Shown piece by piece: positions 24,330 to 32,694 of a stretch of 64,000 nucleotides of DNA. Within the stretch, counting starts at the first letter, position 1, and the number at the start of each line of letters is the position of its first letter. The stretch is taken from contig NZ_CP113432.1 of the NCBI RefSeq assembly GCF_026686735.1, positions 1,798,001 through 1,862,000 on the forward strand, in the 5' to 3' direction. The DNA is from Pseudomonas triclosanedens. Lineage in GTDB: Bacteria > Pseudomonadota > Gammaproteobacteria > Pseudomonadales > Pseudomonadaceae. The position numbers and the translations under genes are program-made. The notes beneath the pieces were generated by a model that was not told the DNA's origin, did no database searches, and worked only from the letters and a program-made list of their open reading frames with translations.

Positions 24330-25610
24330 ATGTCTCGTCTCGTAGCCGCCGCGCTGTTTCTGCTGCTCCTGATCAGCCGCACCAGTCTTGCGGAGTCCTA
24401 TTACTGGAAGCCATTGGAGGCCGGGGGGAGTGTTAAATATCCCGACATCTTCTCCGCCTGCCAGGACTCGACTGCACGCTGGAATGCCGCGCACCCGGAC
24501 ATGCCGACAGGCACTTACACCAAGTTCGTGATGCTCTCCGCCGAACAGGCCAACTGCCGTGGGCGTAGCAGCGCCTCCCCTGACTTTTCCCTGGGCCTGG
24601 TTGTTCGCGGCGGCAACGGCTGCGATGAAGGGACCGAATACGACGCCCAGACCGGCGCCTGCAAAGCGCCCCCACGTGATTGCACCGGGACCCAGGGCGA
24701 ACCGTTCCCCGCCAAGGGCCCGGACTCACCCGTCATCAGCTCCGGTGGCCGCAACTACATCGCCGACAGCGGCGCCCCCACCGCCTGCTACGAACAATGC
24801 CCGTACGCCAGCGAAACGGGGCGTTCCACGAGCTGCTACTTCGTCAAAGGCTCCACCACCCAGGGCTTCTGCAATTACATCCTGAATGGCACCGGGGAGA
24901 ACTGCCCCGCCGACGCCTACCAGTTTTCCGAGACCGGCGACCAACTCAACCCGCCGACCGACCCAGCCGACCCCTCCGTACCGCCCTCCGATCCCAATGA
25001 CCCCGGCTGCCCGGAGGGGTGGGCATGGTCTGGAACCACCTGCGTCAAAGCCGACCCCTCCAACCCAGGCGATGGCAGTGGCGATGGCAGCGGCGAGGGC
25101 GACGGTGATGGCAGCTCAGGCGGCGGCAATCCCGGCGGTGGCGATGGCTCCGGCTCGGGTGATGGCGACGGCTCCGGCACAGGCGACGGCGATGGAACCG
25201 GTAACGGCGATGGCTCCGGCAATGGCAACGGAGACGGCGAAGGCGAAGGCGAAGGCCAATGTGACCCCGCCAAAGACCTCAACGGCTGCCAGGGCCAAGG
25301 CCCCTCCGGCACCCTGAGCGAGCCCGAGGCCGGTAGCTGGGACGAGGCCAACCAGGAATGGGACCAGAAGATTCAGGACGCCAAGAAAGAACTCAAGGAC
25401 GCGGTCAAGGGCAGCATCGACCAGCTCAAGGGCGCCTTCGATCTCCAGCTCTCTACCGGCGGCGGCCAACTGCCCTGTGAGGCCATCAACGTCTGGGGAA
25501 AATCCTACCGCCTGTGCGTCGCCGACTACTCCTCCCAACTCTCCTACCTGCGTCTGGCGCTGCTGCTCATGGCTGCGCTGATCGCAGCGTTCATCATCCT
25601 GAAGGAGTGA
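24330..25610 (+). CDS. coaA: Adsorption (pIII-like) attachment protein CoaA
   Basis: 426 residues. N-terminal signal peptide (about 1-21, LVAAALFLLLLISRTSLA). A Cys-rich N-terminal receptor-binding region (about 22-210) is followed by a long Gly/Ser/Asp linker (about 240-315, GDGDGSG-type repeats). The C-terminal domain (about 320-426) has a final transmembrane helix (LRLALLLMAALIAAFIIL) that anchors the protein in the membrane until assembly. This is the pIII architecture. The linker DNA is a low-complexity GGCGATGGC repeat. Next gene starts 3 bases later. Confidence 0.88.
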   Translation: MSRLVAAALFLLLLISRTSLAESYYWKPLEAGGSVKYPDIFSACQDSTARWNAAHPDMPTGTYTKFVMLSAEQANCRGRSSASPDFSLGLVVRGGNGCDEGTEYDAQTGACKAPPRDCTGTQGEPFPAKGPDSPVISSGGRNYIADSGAPTACYEQCPYASETGRSTSCYFVKGSTTQGFCNYILNGTGENCPADAYQFSETGDQLNPPTDPADPSVPPSDPNDPGCPEGWAWSGTTCVKADPSNPGDGSGDGSGEGDGDGSSGGGNPGGGDGSGSGDGDGSGTGDGDGTGNGDGSGNGNGDGEGEGEGQCDPAKDLNGCQGQGPSGTLSEPEAGSWDEANQEWDQKIQDAKKELKDAVKGSIDQLKGAFDLQLSTGGGQLPCEAINVWGKSYRLCVADYSSQLSYLRLALLLMAALIAAFIILKE

Positions 25611-25613
25611 CTT

Positions 25614-25970
25614 ATGGAATGGCTCTCCGGCTTTCTGGACCAGATCATCGGCTTCTTCCAGTGGATCTGGGACTTCTTCGCTCAAGGCATCTACGACTTC
25701 GTCAAAGACGGCTTGGTGGTGGTGACCAAGGCCATCATCTACAGCACCCTGCAAACCTTCATCCTGCTGCTCGAAGTCAGCTTCACCGTAGCGCGCGAGC
25801 TGATCGATGGCCTGGGCATCCCCGCGATGGTGAGGGGCATGTACGCCGCGCTCCCGACCCCCATTGCGGCGGGCCTGGCGTTCTTCGGCATTCCCCAGGC
25901 GCTCAACATCATCATGACCGCTGCCGCCACCCGCTTCTGCATGCGCTTCGTGCCGATCATCGGGAGGTGA
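25614..25970 (+). CDS. Minor coat protein, DUF2523 family (pVI-like)
   Basis: 118 residues, very hydrophobic. Starts MEWLSGFLDQIIGFFQWIWDFF and contains GIPQALNIIMTAAATRFCMRFVPIIGR, the DUF2523 C-terminal signature. In filamentous phages this corresponds to pVI, which together with pIII caps the virion end. Tightly packed between coaA and the Zot gene. Confidence 0.88.
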   Translation: MEWLSGFLDQIIGFFQWIWDFFAQGIYDFVKDGLVVVTKAIIYSTLQTFILLLEVSFTVARELIDGLGIPAMVRGMYAALPTPIAAGLAFFGIPQALNIIMTAAATRFCMRFVPIIGR

Positions 25971-25973
25971 AGC

Positions 25974-27263
25974 ATGTCCATCAAGATTCACCACGGCCCC
26001 AACGGCTCGTACAAAACCTCCGGCGCCATACAGGACGATGCCGTCCCGGCCCTCAAGGAAGGCCGCGTCATCATCACCAACGTGCGCGGCTTCACCCTGG
26101 AGCGGGCCTATACGGTCTTCCCGGACCTGCCCAACACCGCTGAAATCATCAACCTCGATCTCGAATCGCTGGCCGACCTCGAACGCATGCGCACCTGGTT
26201 CCAGTGGGCACCGCGGGGCGCGTTCCTGATCTTCGACGAAACCCAACTGCTGTTTCCCAAGTCCTGGCGCGAGAAGGACCTGGAGAAATTCGACCTCCCC
26301 GGCGGTCCCGAGGCCGCCCATGAGGCGGACAGACCGATGGGCTGGCTGGATGCCTGGACCCGCCACCGGCATTTCAACTGGGACATCGTCCTCACCACCC
26401 CCAACATCAGCTACATCCGCGACGACATCCGCATGACCTGCGAGATGGCCTACCGGCATTCCAACCTCGCCGTGATCGGCATCCCGGGTCGCTACAAGGA
26501 GGCCCAGCATGACGCCCAGCTCAACCGGCCACCCGCCGATGGCACCATCATCGAATACAAGCGAATCCGAAAGCAGACCTTCGCCCTCTACCAGTCCACC
26601 GCCACCGGCAAGACCCAGGACACCAAGGCCGGCAAAAGCCTGCTCCGGTCGCCTAAGCTGGTTCTTCTACTGGCACTGCTGGCCGGTTCTGTTGGCTATG
26701 TCATCGTTAATTGGCCTGGCAGCCTCTTCCGCCCTGAGCCTGCTGCGGCCACTGCCGAGCCTGTGCCTGTTGCTGACGCGCCCACTGAGCAAGGCCCTGC
26801 TGTGGCTCCTGCGGCGCGTCCTGCTGCGACTGGGCTTCTTCCTGCTGGTTTTCTACCTGCTGGGGCAACTGGTGCGACTGCTGACCTGAGCGCCCATCCG
26901 TTTGCCGATCGACGCATCAGCATCCTCGCCCACGCCTATCGACCCTCCAGGGGCGACCTCTACCTGTTCGCCCTGGATGACCCCGAAGGCCGCCATCTGG
27001 AACTGACCAGTTGGCAACTGATCGGCTCCGGCTACCACGTCACCGCCAAGGGCGAATGCGTGGCCGAACTGGCCTACGAAAAGTGGAAGCAGACCGTCAC
27101 CTGTGGCGGCAAACAGGCCCTGAACCTGGCCAACACGATACCAACCGCACTACCGAGCGCCACCCTCACCGCGCCTGCCAGCGCCCCGCCCGCAGCACCT
27201 GGCGCGCTGACCATCGTGCCCGATACCGAATACGCCTCACGCCCCTGGAGGAACGCCAAATGA
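25974..27263 (+). CDS. Zot-like assembly ATPase (pI)
   Basis: 429 residues. Zonula occludens toxin-type domain at about 1-200 with Walker [11 protein letters not shown] (residues 8-17) and Walker [14 protein letters not shown]. The transmembrane helix at about 222-242 ([19 protein letters not shown]) is followed by a periplasmic part with two late cysteines ([15 protein letters not shown]). pI/Zot drives phage extrusion through the inner membrane with a secretin; no secretin gene is present, so a host secretin is presumably used, as in Pf phages. Confidence 0.92.
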   Translation: MSIKIHHGPNGSYKTSGAIQDDAVPALKEGRVIITNVRGFTLERAYTVFPDLPNTAEIINLDLESLADLERMRTWFQWAPRGAFLIFDETQLLFPKSWREKDLEKFDLPGGPEAAHEADRPMGWLDAWTRHRHFNWDIVLTTPNISYIRDDIRMTCEMAYRHSNLAVIGIPGRYKEAQHDAQLNRPPADGTIIEYKRIRKQTFALYQSTATGKTQDTKAGKSLLRSPKLVLLLALLAGSVGYVIVNWPGSLFRPEPAAATAEPVPVADAPTEQGPAVAPAARPAATGLLPAGFLPAGATGATADLSAHPFADRRISILAHAYRPSRGDLYLFALDDPEGRHLELTSWQLIGSGYHVTAKGECVAELAYEKWKQTVTCGGKQALNLANTIPTALPSATLTAPASAPPAAPGALTIVPDTEYASRPWRNAK

Positions 27264-27370
27264 CCCTGCACGGCCTGATCAACGCCCTTGGGCTGCTCGT
27301 ACTCGCCTACGCCCTGGGATTTCTCACCGCCCTGCAGGTGATGCAGCCGGTGGCGGCGTTTCCGTTTTGA
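27260..27370 (+). CDS. 36-residue phage membrane peptide
   Basis: ATG 27260 overlaps the Zot stop (ATGA) and has CTGGAGGAACGCC upstream. One transmembrane helix ([22 protein letters not shown]). Overlap and ribosome site argue that it is translated; function unknown. Confidence 0.55.
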   Translation: MTLHGLINALGLLVLAYALGFLTALQVMQPVAAFPF

Positions 27371-27376
27371 GTCGGC

Positions 27377-27429
27377 GCCGCGCCTCCGGCCGGGAGCGTA
27401 AGGCACGAGCGGTAGGCAGGAGGCGCGGC
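27377..27429. repeat. Perfect 11-bp inverted repeat upstream of the replication initiator
   Basis: GCCGCGCCTCC (27377-27387) and GGAGGCGCGGC (27419-27429) can form a stem with a 31-base loop. It lies in the 128-base gap between the Zot operon and the initiator gene, a natural site for the rolling-circle plus-strand origin. Function inferred. Confidence 0.5.
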
Positions 27430-27498
27430 AGACGACCCTGTAGCACGTCTTTAAACAGTTTCTGCATCGACACACACGAACACACGAAGGCATCAACC

Positions 27499-28773
27499 AT
27501 GAAGGCACCCAAAGATCTGATCCGCATTCATTTCGACGATTCGGGCAATTTTGAAGAGTCAGCAACGGGGCGTTTCTTCCTGGACCCGGGTAATGGATCC
27601 TCCGTCGACCTTTCAGGCGTGCGGATCCTCGGCTGTCATGTCGATACGGTTCGTCAGTTGTATACCGGCGTGATTCGTCCAGAGGTATTCGCACTGTTCG
27701 AGTCAACCGAACTGGTGAGATTCGCTGGCCTGCAATGGCACCCCGGACGGGTAGGGCGGGACTCTGGCTATCAGTTCAAGCTGCAGAACGCAGATACCGG
27801 CCTGGTCCTGTTGATCAAGAACTACAACGTCAAAGCTGAATCACCTGGTCCTCACTTGAAGATTGAGGTCAGTCCACACCTGATCGAGCAGCATTCGCCA
27901 GCCAACCTGCAGGTGATGCTCAATGACCTGGCTCGCGAGATCCTCGTAGCGGTTGAGCCCAGGCAATGCGCAGTTCATCTGGCAGTAGATTTCCAGGGAT
28001 GGACTCCCCCTGCCAGCCTCGTCAGTCGCATGCGCTGCAAGTCCCGCAACGTGCGCCAGTTCGATGGCATCGGCGCTGTGGTCTTTGATGAACTGGCCGC
28101 GACCTACGGCAGAGGCCAGTCCTTCCTGTTTGGTTCGGCCTCCGCCATGCAGTGCGCGCTGTACAACAAGACCCGCCAGGCCAAAGCGGTGGACAAGCTG
28201 GATTACTGGGAAAGCCGCTGGCAGGACCAGGACAATCCCTTTGATGTGGATCCGTCCAACTACGACCCACAACAGGAGGTTTACCGTCTGGAGTTCCGCT
28301 TTCATCATTCCGTGATCGAGCAGTTTGCCCAAGGATCCTGTGATGCCTCTGGCGCAGTTCTGGGATCCACCACCTTTGCCGAACTGGCCGAGCACCTGCA
28401 GGGACTCTTCGAGTACGGTCTGGATAACTTCCGGCTGCTGCATCGACCGGGCTACGTGGACCCTCTATGGACATTGTTGCGCAGCGACGCGCGGTTCCTC
28501 GGCCCAGTCGACCGCTTCTTCTACCGTCGCTACTACAAGACGGCACGGGGCTTCTCGGGAAAGAACATAGAGCTGATGCTGGGCAACGCCATCACGCTCT
28601 TTGCGCGCAATCGCATGGACTTTCTGTCCTGCTGGGCCGCGCTTAAGTCGTTGCCGGTGTTCCCGTTGATCGAGGAGTACTACCGGGAGAAAGGCAGATC
28701 CACGACCTGGCTGAAGAAGCACCTGGCTAAAAAGTTGGAGGAGAGGTATGTCCGATACGGTATGGCTGCCTGA
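27499..28773 (+). CDS. Phage replication initiation protein
   Basis: 424 residues from ATG 27499 (MKAPKDLIRIHF). Matches the position and size of the Pf replication initiator (PA0727-like). Segments include VAVEPRQCAVHLAVDFQGW, VRQFDGIGAVVFDELAATYGRGQSF and ALYNKTRQAKAVDKLDYWESRW, typical of phage/plasmid replication proteins related to gene II initiators. Expected to nick the double-stranded form and start rolling-circle synthesis; the likely origin is the inverted repeat just upstream. Toxin-antitoxin genes follow. Confidence 0.85.
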   Translation: MKAPKDLIRIHFDDSGNFEESATGRFFLDPGNGSSVDLSGVRILGCHVDTVRQLYTGVIRPEVFALFESTELVRFAGLQWHPGRVGRDSGYQFKLQNADTGLVLLIKNYNVKAESPGPHLKIEVSPHLIEQHSPANLQVMLNDLAREILVAVEPRQCAVHLAVDFQGWTPPASLVSRMRCKSRNVRQFDGIGAVVFDELAATYGRGQSFLFGSASAMQCALYNKTRQAKAVDKLDYWESRWQDQDNPFDVDPSNYDPQQEVYRLEFRFHHSVIEQFAQGSCDASGAVLGSTTFAELAEHLQGLFEYGLDNFRLLHRPGYVDPLWTLLRSDARFLGPVDRFFYRRYYKTARGFSGKNIELMLGNAITLFARNRMDFLSCWAALKSLPVFPLIEEYYREKGRSTTWLKKHLAKKLEERYVRYGMAA

Positions 28774-28794
28774 GCCTGGCTTGGTTGCTATACG

Positions 28795-28808
28795 GTCTAA
28801 ATTTGGAC
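28795..28808. promoter_or_regulatory. Quasi-palindrome upstream of Phd-ParE
   Basis: GTCTAAATTTGGAC is a 14-base near-palindrome (one mismatched pair) 57 bases before the antitoxin start, where Phd-type antitoxins usually autoregulate. Inference only. Confidence 0.35.
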
Positions 28809-28864
28809 TAACCTGCAGCTTTAATCCTGGCTGGTTCGCCGGGACATTGTAAGGAGGTTCAACC

Positions 28865-29113
28865 ATGCGGGTTGAAACGATCAGCTACCTGAAGCGGCAT
28901 GCTGCGGATCTGGAGCTGGACGAGCCGATGGTCGTCACGCAGAACGGCGTACCGACAATGGTGGTGGAGTCCTACGCAGAGCGTAAGCGCCGTGATCAGG
29001 CGATAGCCCTGGTCAAGCTGCTGGCGATGGGATCGCGCGAGTACACTGAAGGTAAGCATTGCTCTGCTGATGAGCTGAAGGCCCGTCTGGCCAAAAGACG
29101 CACTCAGCAGTAA
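28865..29113 (+). CDS. Phd/YefM-family antitoxin
   Basis: 82 residues with AAGGAGG upstream. [39 protein letters not shown] is a typical Phd/YefM DNA-binding N-terminus; the charged C-terminus (about 55-82) would wrap the toxin. Located 7 bases before the ParE-like toxin gene at the right end of the prophage. Pf4 carries a comparable pair in a similar place; it should stabilise the prophage and autoregulate the operon. Confidence 0.88.
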   Translation: MRVETISYLKRHAADLELDEPMVVTQNGVPTMVVESYAERKRRDQAIALVKLLAMGSREYTEGKHCSADELKARLAKRRTQQ

Positions 29114-29120
29114 CTGCCCA

Positions 29121-29462
29121 ATGACAATCCTCGATGTCCGTTTCACCGAGACAGCAGTCTTCAGTATTCAGGATCAGGAAGAGCACCTGGCCGAGTACCA
29201 TCCTGCCGAGGTGGCTGCAGCCAAGATCGATACGTTGATCGATGACATTCTGACCAGGCTGCAGAATGCCCCTGTCGGCTACCCGGTCAGCCGCCAGGCG
29301 AGCGACCTGGGTGTCACTCGTTACCGTGAGCTTAATCACGACGGATACCGTGTGTTCTACGAAGTGTATGAGCACGACAATGCGATTGCAGTCGAGCTGG
29401 TCCTGCGGCAGAAACAGGACGTGGAAGCGGCTCTGATCCGCTATTGCCTGGTCGGCATCTGA
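29121..29462 (+). CDS. ParE/RelE-family toxin
   Basis: 113 residues with ParE-type features: IQDQEEHLAEYHPAEVAAAKIDTLIDDILTRLQNAPVGYPVS, then YRELNHDGYRVFYEVYEHDNAIAVELVLRQKQDVEAALIRYCLVGI. ParE toxins inhibit gyrase whereas RelE toxins cleave mRNA; the sequence looks closer to ParE. Partner of the preceding antitoxin. It is the last gene before attR. Confidence 0.88.
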   Translation: MTILDVRFTETAVFSIQDQEEHLAEYHPAEVAAAKIDTLIDDILTRLQNAPVGYPVSRQASDLGVTRYRELNHDGYRVFYEVYEHDNAIAVELVLRQKQDVEAALIRYCLVGI

Positions 29463-29473
29463 GCCGGAATCAG

Positions 29474-29493
29474 GTGTCGAAAAAGTGTCGAAA
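29474..29493 (+). repeat. Candidate integrase arm site, right end
   Basis: Identical to 6394-6413 (two GTGTCGAAA units), 90 bp inside attR. Its presence at both ends ties the tRNA-proximal end to the phage end. Confidence 0.5.
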
Positions 29494-29583
29494 ACGCAGT
29501 GGGAAACAGTGGTTAAGAGTGCTAGGCGTGCTTCGTAACTGATTGATAGTGAAGGGAATGTGCAGACGTGTGCACATTTTTGA

Positions 29584-29622
29584 AGGGTTCAAATCCCTAT
29601 CTCTCCGCCATTACATATGGCC
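29584..29622 (+). repeat. attR: right attachment-site repeat
   Basis: Perfect 39-bp copy of 6299-6337, containing the T arm, acceptor 3' strand and CCA of tRNA-Ser but no upstream tRNA sequence, so it is an attachment remnant and not a second tRNA. Confidence 0.92.
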
Positions 29623-29624
29623 GA

Positions 29625-29655
29625 AACCCCTGAAATGCTTAGCGTTTCAGGGGTT
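29625..29655 (+). terminator. Terminator hairpin following attR
   Basis: Arms AACCCCTGAAA / TTTCAGGGGTT, then CTGTCTTTTCTG; a diverged copy of the hairpin after tRNA-Ser. Probably the original chromosomal tRNA terminator. From here to 29854 I see no supported gene. Confidence 0.75.
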
Positions 29656-29854
29656 CTGTCTTTTCTGGGCGGTACTTTTCGAAGTGGCACTGTTCGAGCC
29701 TCAGGCACGGTGTTCCATGCGTACGACCTGTAGTCCGTATTGTTGAGGTCGATGATTCGAAACACTTCATCGAAAGCATGACCGCTTCGTCCCTTTTCAC
29801 CGCATTGCAGCAGCAATGATCTCGAGTCCAGCCCGGTGCTGGGCTTTCCTTCAA

Positions 29855-30229
29855 TCATCCGCAATATCCGTCCATTTTCTCTCGATTCGTCTGAGTCGGG
29901 TTTGCCTGGTACTGCTGTCGCCAGAACTGGCATGGCGCGCTGTTGAAGCGTTTTTGCTGCTCTGATTTCTCGATTTGACGGTTCTGCTGTTCCTGTATGG
30001 CCTGCTGGCGTTGCAGGTACTGCTGGAACATTTCTTCGTTGCTGCGCGATGGAGGGGGTGTGGTGGGTGCCGCGACGGGCGGAGCGGTTGTGCGCGTGGC
30101 CATGAAGGGTGGGATGTCGCGCCAGATCAGCCAGGCCGTAGCGGCCACGGCCATGCTGCCGAGCCAGATGCCGATGGCGACTGCGAAGGTGAGTTTCCAG
30201 AAGCTGGGGGTGTAAGACGTCTGAGGCAT
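29855..30229 (-). CDS. Hypothetical single-pass membrane protein
   Basis: 124 residues from ATG 30229 (MPQTSYTPSFWKL). One transmembrane helix (about 14-38), then a Pro/Thr-rich linker (APPVAAPTTPPPSRS), a Gln-rich coiled segment (QQYLQRQQAIQEQQNRQIEKSEQQKRF), and a C-terminal PCQFWRQQY...DGYCG with two cysteines. Family not recognised. First gene outside the integrated element. Confidence 0.65.
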   Translation of the reverse strand: MPQTSYTPSFWKLTFAVAIGIWLGSMAVAATAWLIWRDIPPFMATRTTAPPVAAPTTPPPSRSNEEMFQQYLQRQQAIQEQQNRQIEKSEQQKRFNSAPCQFWRQQYQANPTQTNREKMDGYCG

Positions 30230-30328
30230 GGTGCGCGGCTTGTCGTGGGCAGGCGCCACTGATACCCCATCGTCACGGTTCTGGAAAGAGGCGAGCCCGC
30301 GACGCCGGGGCGCGTCGCGGGCAATGGC

Positions 30329-30670
30329 TCATTTCTGCGTCTGGTCGAAGGCTTCCATCGCACGCAGGGAGTAGACGTAGGCAGCACCAGCGTTCATGGC
30401 GATCGCGGTGGCCAGGGCCTGGGCGACTTCGGCTTCGGTTGCGCCCGCCCGGCGGGCGGCCTCTGCATGAACCCCTATGCAGCCGTCGCAGCGGGTGGTG
30501 ATGGCGACGGCCATCGAGATCAGTTCACGGGTCTTGGCGTCCAGCGCATCGCCGTCTGCAGCCGCTGTTTCCAGCGCCTGGTAAGCAGTGATCATCTTTG
30601 GATGTTTCTTGCCCAGGGCGCCGAAAGCCTTTTTCACGGCGGGGATGTATTCGGACCAGTTGTTCAGCAT
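30329..30670 (-). CDS. Carboxymuconolactone decarboxylase / AhpD-like protein
   Basis: 113 residues of the CMD (AhpD-fold) family. Key block: TRELISMAVAITTRCDGCIGVHAEAARRAGATEAEVAQAL, with the Glu, CxxC and His of the peroxidase-type active site. Small CMD proteins reduce peroxides or act on thiols. Divergent from the AraC regulator 113 bp away, which probably controls it. Confidence 0.92.
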   Translation of the reverse strand: MLNNWSEYIPAVKKAFGALGKKHPKMITAYQALETAAADGDALDAKTRELISMAVAITTRCDGCIGVHAEAARRAGATEAEVAQALATAIAMNAGAAYVYSLRAMEAFDQTQK

Positions 30671-30783
30671 GGTGCTTCTCCTTGGAGGCCGGGATGAGGT
30701 TGTGTGGCCTTGAAGCTTAGTCTGCGTCAGGATGTTGGGACTGACTTGTTCATTCCGCTCAGCTTTTTGATCGAATCGCTCGA

Positions 30784-31701
30784 ATGACCGCACTGGACCG
30801 ATTAATCGCCCTGGCCGGGCTGCGGGGCACGCTGGACCTGCGTTGCCAGCTACAAGGCGCCTGGACTTTGGAGCACGCTGCTGCCGACGCCGGGTTGGCG
30901 TCCTACCATCTGCTTCTTGAGGGGGAGTGCTGGCTCGAGCTCGCTGGAGGCGTGCGGCAACGATTGCGCGCGGGGGATATCCTGCTGCTGCCCCGCGGCA
31001 GCGCCCATGCGCTGCATGGCGTGACGCCGGGCGTGGTGCTCGGCGCTCCGGCTTCCACGAGTGATGGCAGCCTGCCGGTGATACGTGGCGGCGAAGGTAT
31101 CGGAGCCCTGGACATGCTTTGCGGCAGCTTCCATTACCAGCCGGAGGCGAGCCTGATGAGCGCGCTTCCGGAGCAGATACTGGTTTCCTTTTCAGAGGCC
31201 GGCGACTCGGCGCAAGGTGCTTTGCCTGCGCTGGTGGCCTTGTTGCGCAGCGAGGCCGAGGGTGGCCTGGAGGGCGCGCAGACGCTGGTGAATACTTTGT
31301 CCGGCGCACTCTTCACGCTCGTGCTGCGGGCTTATCTGGCCGTCGAGAATCAGCCGCGCGGGGCGTTGGCGTTGCTGGCGGATCGGCGCCTCGGACCGGT
31401 GTGGTCCGCTGTGCTCGCCGATCTGGCGCGGAACTGGAGCGTGGAGGAGCTTGCAGCCTGCGCGGCGATGTCGCGGGCGACCTTCAGCCGCACATTCGAG
31501 CGGCTGGCCGGCGGTCCACCCGGGACGATGCTGGCGCGCCTGCGCATGGAGCGTGCGCGCGAGCTGCTGCGCAGTTCGAGCCTGGACCTGACGGCCATCG
31601 CGCTGGAAGTCGGTTACCAGTCGCAGGCGGCGTTCAGTCGTGCTTTCCACCAGGTCTTCGGTGATGCGCCAGGGCGTTTCCGCAGAGGGGAGAGTCAGTA
31701 G
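30784..31701 (+). CDS. AraC-family regulator (cupin_6 sensor domain)
   Basis: 305 residues. N-terminal cupin-type sensor (about 1-175: TALDRLIALAGLRGTLDLRCQLQGAW, LLPRGSAHAL). C-terminal AraC DNA-binding domain with two HTHs: VEELAACAAMSRATFSRTFERLAGGPPGTMLARLRMERARELL and DLTAIALEVGYQSQAAFSRAFHQVFGDAPGRFRR. Such regulators are usually divergent from their target; here that is the CMD gene. Its end overlaps the convergent Gre-like gene by 7 nt. Confidence 0.92.
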   Translation: MTALDRLIALAGLRGTLDLRCQLQGAWTLEHAAADAGLASYHLLLEGECWLELAGGVRQRLRAGDILLLPRGSAHALHGVTPGVVLGAPASTSDGSLPVIRGGEGIGALDMLCGSFHYQPEASLMSALPEQILVSFSEAGDSAQGALPALVALLRSEAEGGLEGAQTLVNTLSGALFTLVLRAYLAVENQPRGALALLADRRLGPVWSAVLADLARNWSVEELAACAAMSRATFSRTFERLAGGPPGTMLARLRMERARELLRSSSLDLTAIALEVGYQSQAAFSRAFHQVFGDAPGRFRRGESQ

Positions 31702-32177
31702 GCCTCGATGATTTCGTAGCGCTGCAGGTTGCGGCCCTGGCCGACTTCCAGTTCGTCGCCGGGATGATGGTGTAGCAAGGCGCCTCCCAGCGGAGCGCGG
31801 CTGGTGATGACCAGAACCTCGCGGCCATCCTGCTGCACCTTCAGGCCCGCGGCGTCGGGACCGAGAAATACCCAGAGCTGTTCGCCACTATCGTTGGCGA
31901 GTTCCACCAGCGCGCTGACCTGGATACCGGATTCAATGTCGAAATCGCGCAGTTGCAGGCTCTCATACCGCGATAGCGCCAGGCGGATTTCCTCGACCCG
32001 GCGTGATTGACCGACAGCCAGATAGGCTGCTTCCAGGCCGAGCGTGTCGTACTTGTTCTCGGCGACGTTCTCTTCGTGGGTCGCGGTTTCGTGAGCCGTG
32101 TTGGCGGCGCGGATGGCGATCTCCAGATCTTCCGCGAGCCGGGCAAGAATGCGTTGATAGACCTGCTGCTTGTTCAT
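31695..32177 (-). CDS. GreA/GreB-family transcription factor-like protein
   Basis: 160 residues from ATG 32177 (MNKQQVYQRILARLAEDLEIAI). N-terminal coiled coil (about 1-75) and C-terminal FKBP-like Gre domain (about 85-160, VSALVELANDSGEQLWVFLGPDAAG...VLVITSRAPLGGALLHHHPGDEL). Typical Gre factors have acidic residues at the coiled-coil tip to rescue stalled RNA polymerase; here the tip region is EENVAENKYDT. It is a paralogue of unknown specific role rather than GreA itself. Confidence 0.8.
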   Translation of the reverse strand: MNKQQVYQRILARLAEDLEIAIRAANTAHETATHEENVAENKYDTLGLEAAYLAVGQSRRVEEIRLALSRYESLQLRDFDIESGIQVSALVELANDSGEQLWVFLGPDAAGLKVQQDGREVLVITSRAPLGGALLHHHPGDELEVGQGRNLQRYEIIEAY

Positions 32178-32253
32178 TGCGAGGGTGTAGTCGATCGGGC
32201 GGCCTATCCTAGTGGCTTTGCCGCGATGAGGCGATAGGTCTTGTTGAAGGAGT

Positions 32254-32310
32254 ATGTTCGTCTCGTGTTTTTTGAACATTGAGTGGTATATTTGCTTTAA
32301 ATGCACGAGA
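32254..32310. promoter_or_regulatory. Promoter and inverted repeats upstream of RES-Xre
   Basis: Two inverted repeats: ATGTTC (32254-32259) with GAACAT (32274-32279), and TCTCGTG (32261-32267) with CACGAGA (32304-32310). A possible promoter is TTGAAC (32273-32278), 17 bp, TTTAAA (32296-32301). These fit autorepression by the Xre antitoxin; inference. Confidence 0.45.
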
Positions 32311-32325
32311 TGAGAGGAGGTCGCC

Positions 32326-32694
32326 ATGAGCGCACTCTTGCGTGAAAGCCCTGCCGCGGATGCCGTTCTGGCCAAGGCGGTTCTCACTGCCCGCGAACAC
32401 CTGGCGATGACCCAGCAGGAGCTGGCGGCCATTGTCGGTGTGGATCGCAGCGCTGTCAGCCGCTGGAAGCAGGGCGGCTTGCGGGTGGACAGCAAGACCG
32501 GTGAACTGGCGTTGCTGCTGGTACGCATCTATCGGGCCCTGTTCGCCCTGTTCGGCGGCAATCTTGAAGACATGCGCCATTTCCTGCGTACCGAGAACCG
32601 ACATCTGGGCGGTGTTCCACTGCAACTTATGGAGCGGGTGCAGGGGCTGGTAACGGTGATCGAGTACCTCGATGCCATTCGGGGCAAGGTTTGA
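32326..32694 (+). CDS. Xre/MbcA/ParS-type antitoxin of RES-Xre pair
   Basis: 122 residues with GAGAGGAGG upstream. HTH: MTQQELAAIVGVDRSAVSRWKQGG; C-terminal DUF2384-type domain: ELALLLVRIYRALFALFGGNLEDMRHFLRTENRHLGGVPLQLMERVQGLVTVIEYLDAIRGK. This is the antitoxin that both represses the operon and occludes the RES toxin. The toxin ATG follows its TGA with no gap. Confidence 0.92.
   Translation: MSALLRESPAADAVLAKAVLTAREHLAMTQQELAAIVGVDRSAVSRWKQGGLRVDSKTGELALLLVRIYRALFALFGGNLEDMRHFLRTENRHLGGVPLQLMERVQGLVTVIEYLDAIRGKV

Larger units (their letters stand above)
6299..29622. mobile_element. Composite Pf-like filamentous prophage with internal RTX/T1SS insert, integrated in tRNA-Ser
   Basis: Boundaries are 39-bp perfect direct repeats consisting of the tRNA-Ser 3' end plus its flank (6299-6337 and 29584-29622), with similarity continuing through a terminator hairpin on both sides. 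The cargo includes a Pf-type tyrosine integrase, repressor, excisionase, ssDNA-binding protein, coat proteins, Zot ATPase and replication initiator. The segment from about 6.6 to 18.5 kb is a type I secretion/RTX locus bounded by IS fragments. I infer an original prophage of about 11.4 kb that later gained about 11.9 kb. No second att copy was found next to the integrase. Confidence 0.8.

Noticed and set aside
25116..26510. 464-residue antisense ORF across coaA and Zot genes
   Set aside because: Opposite strand of well-supported phage genes; no family resemblance.
29584..29622. Second tRNA-Ser gene near attR
   Set aside because: Only the 3' 27 or so bases of the tRNA are present; it is an attachment-site copy.
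29589..29933. 114-residue minus-strand ORF running through attR
   Set aside because: It reads through the attachment site and terminator hairpin, has no ribosome site and no recognisable family.
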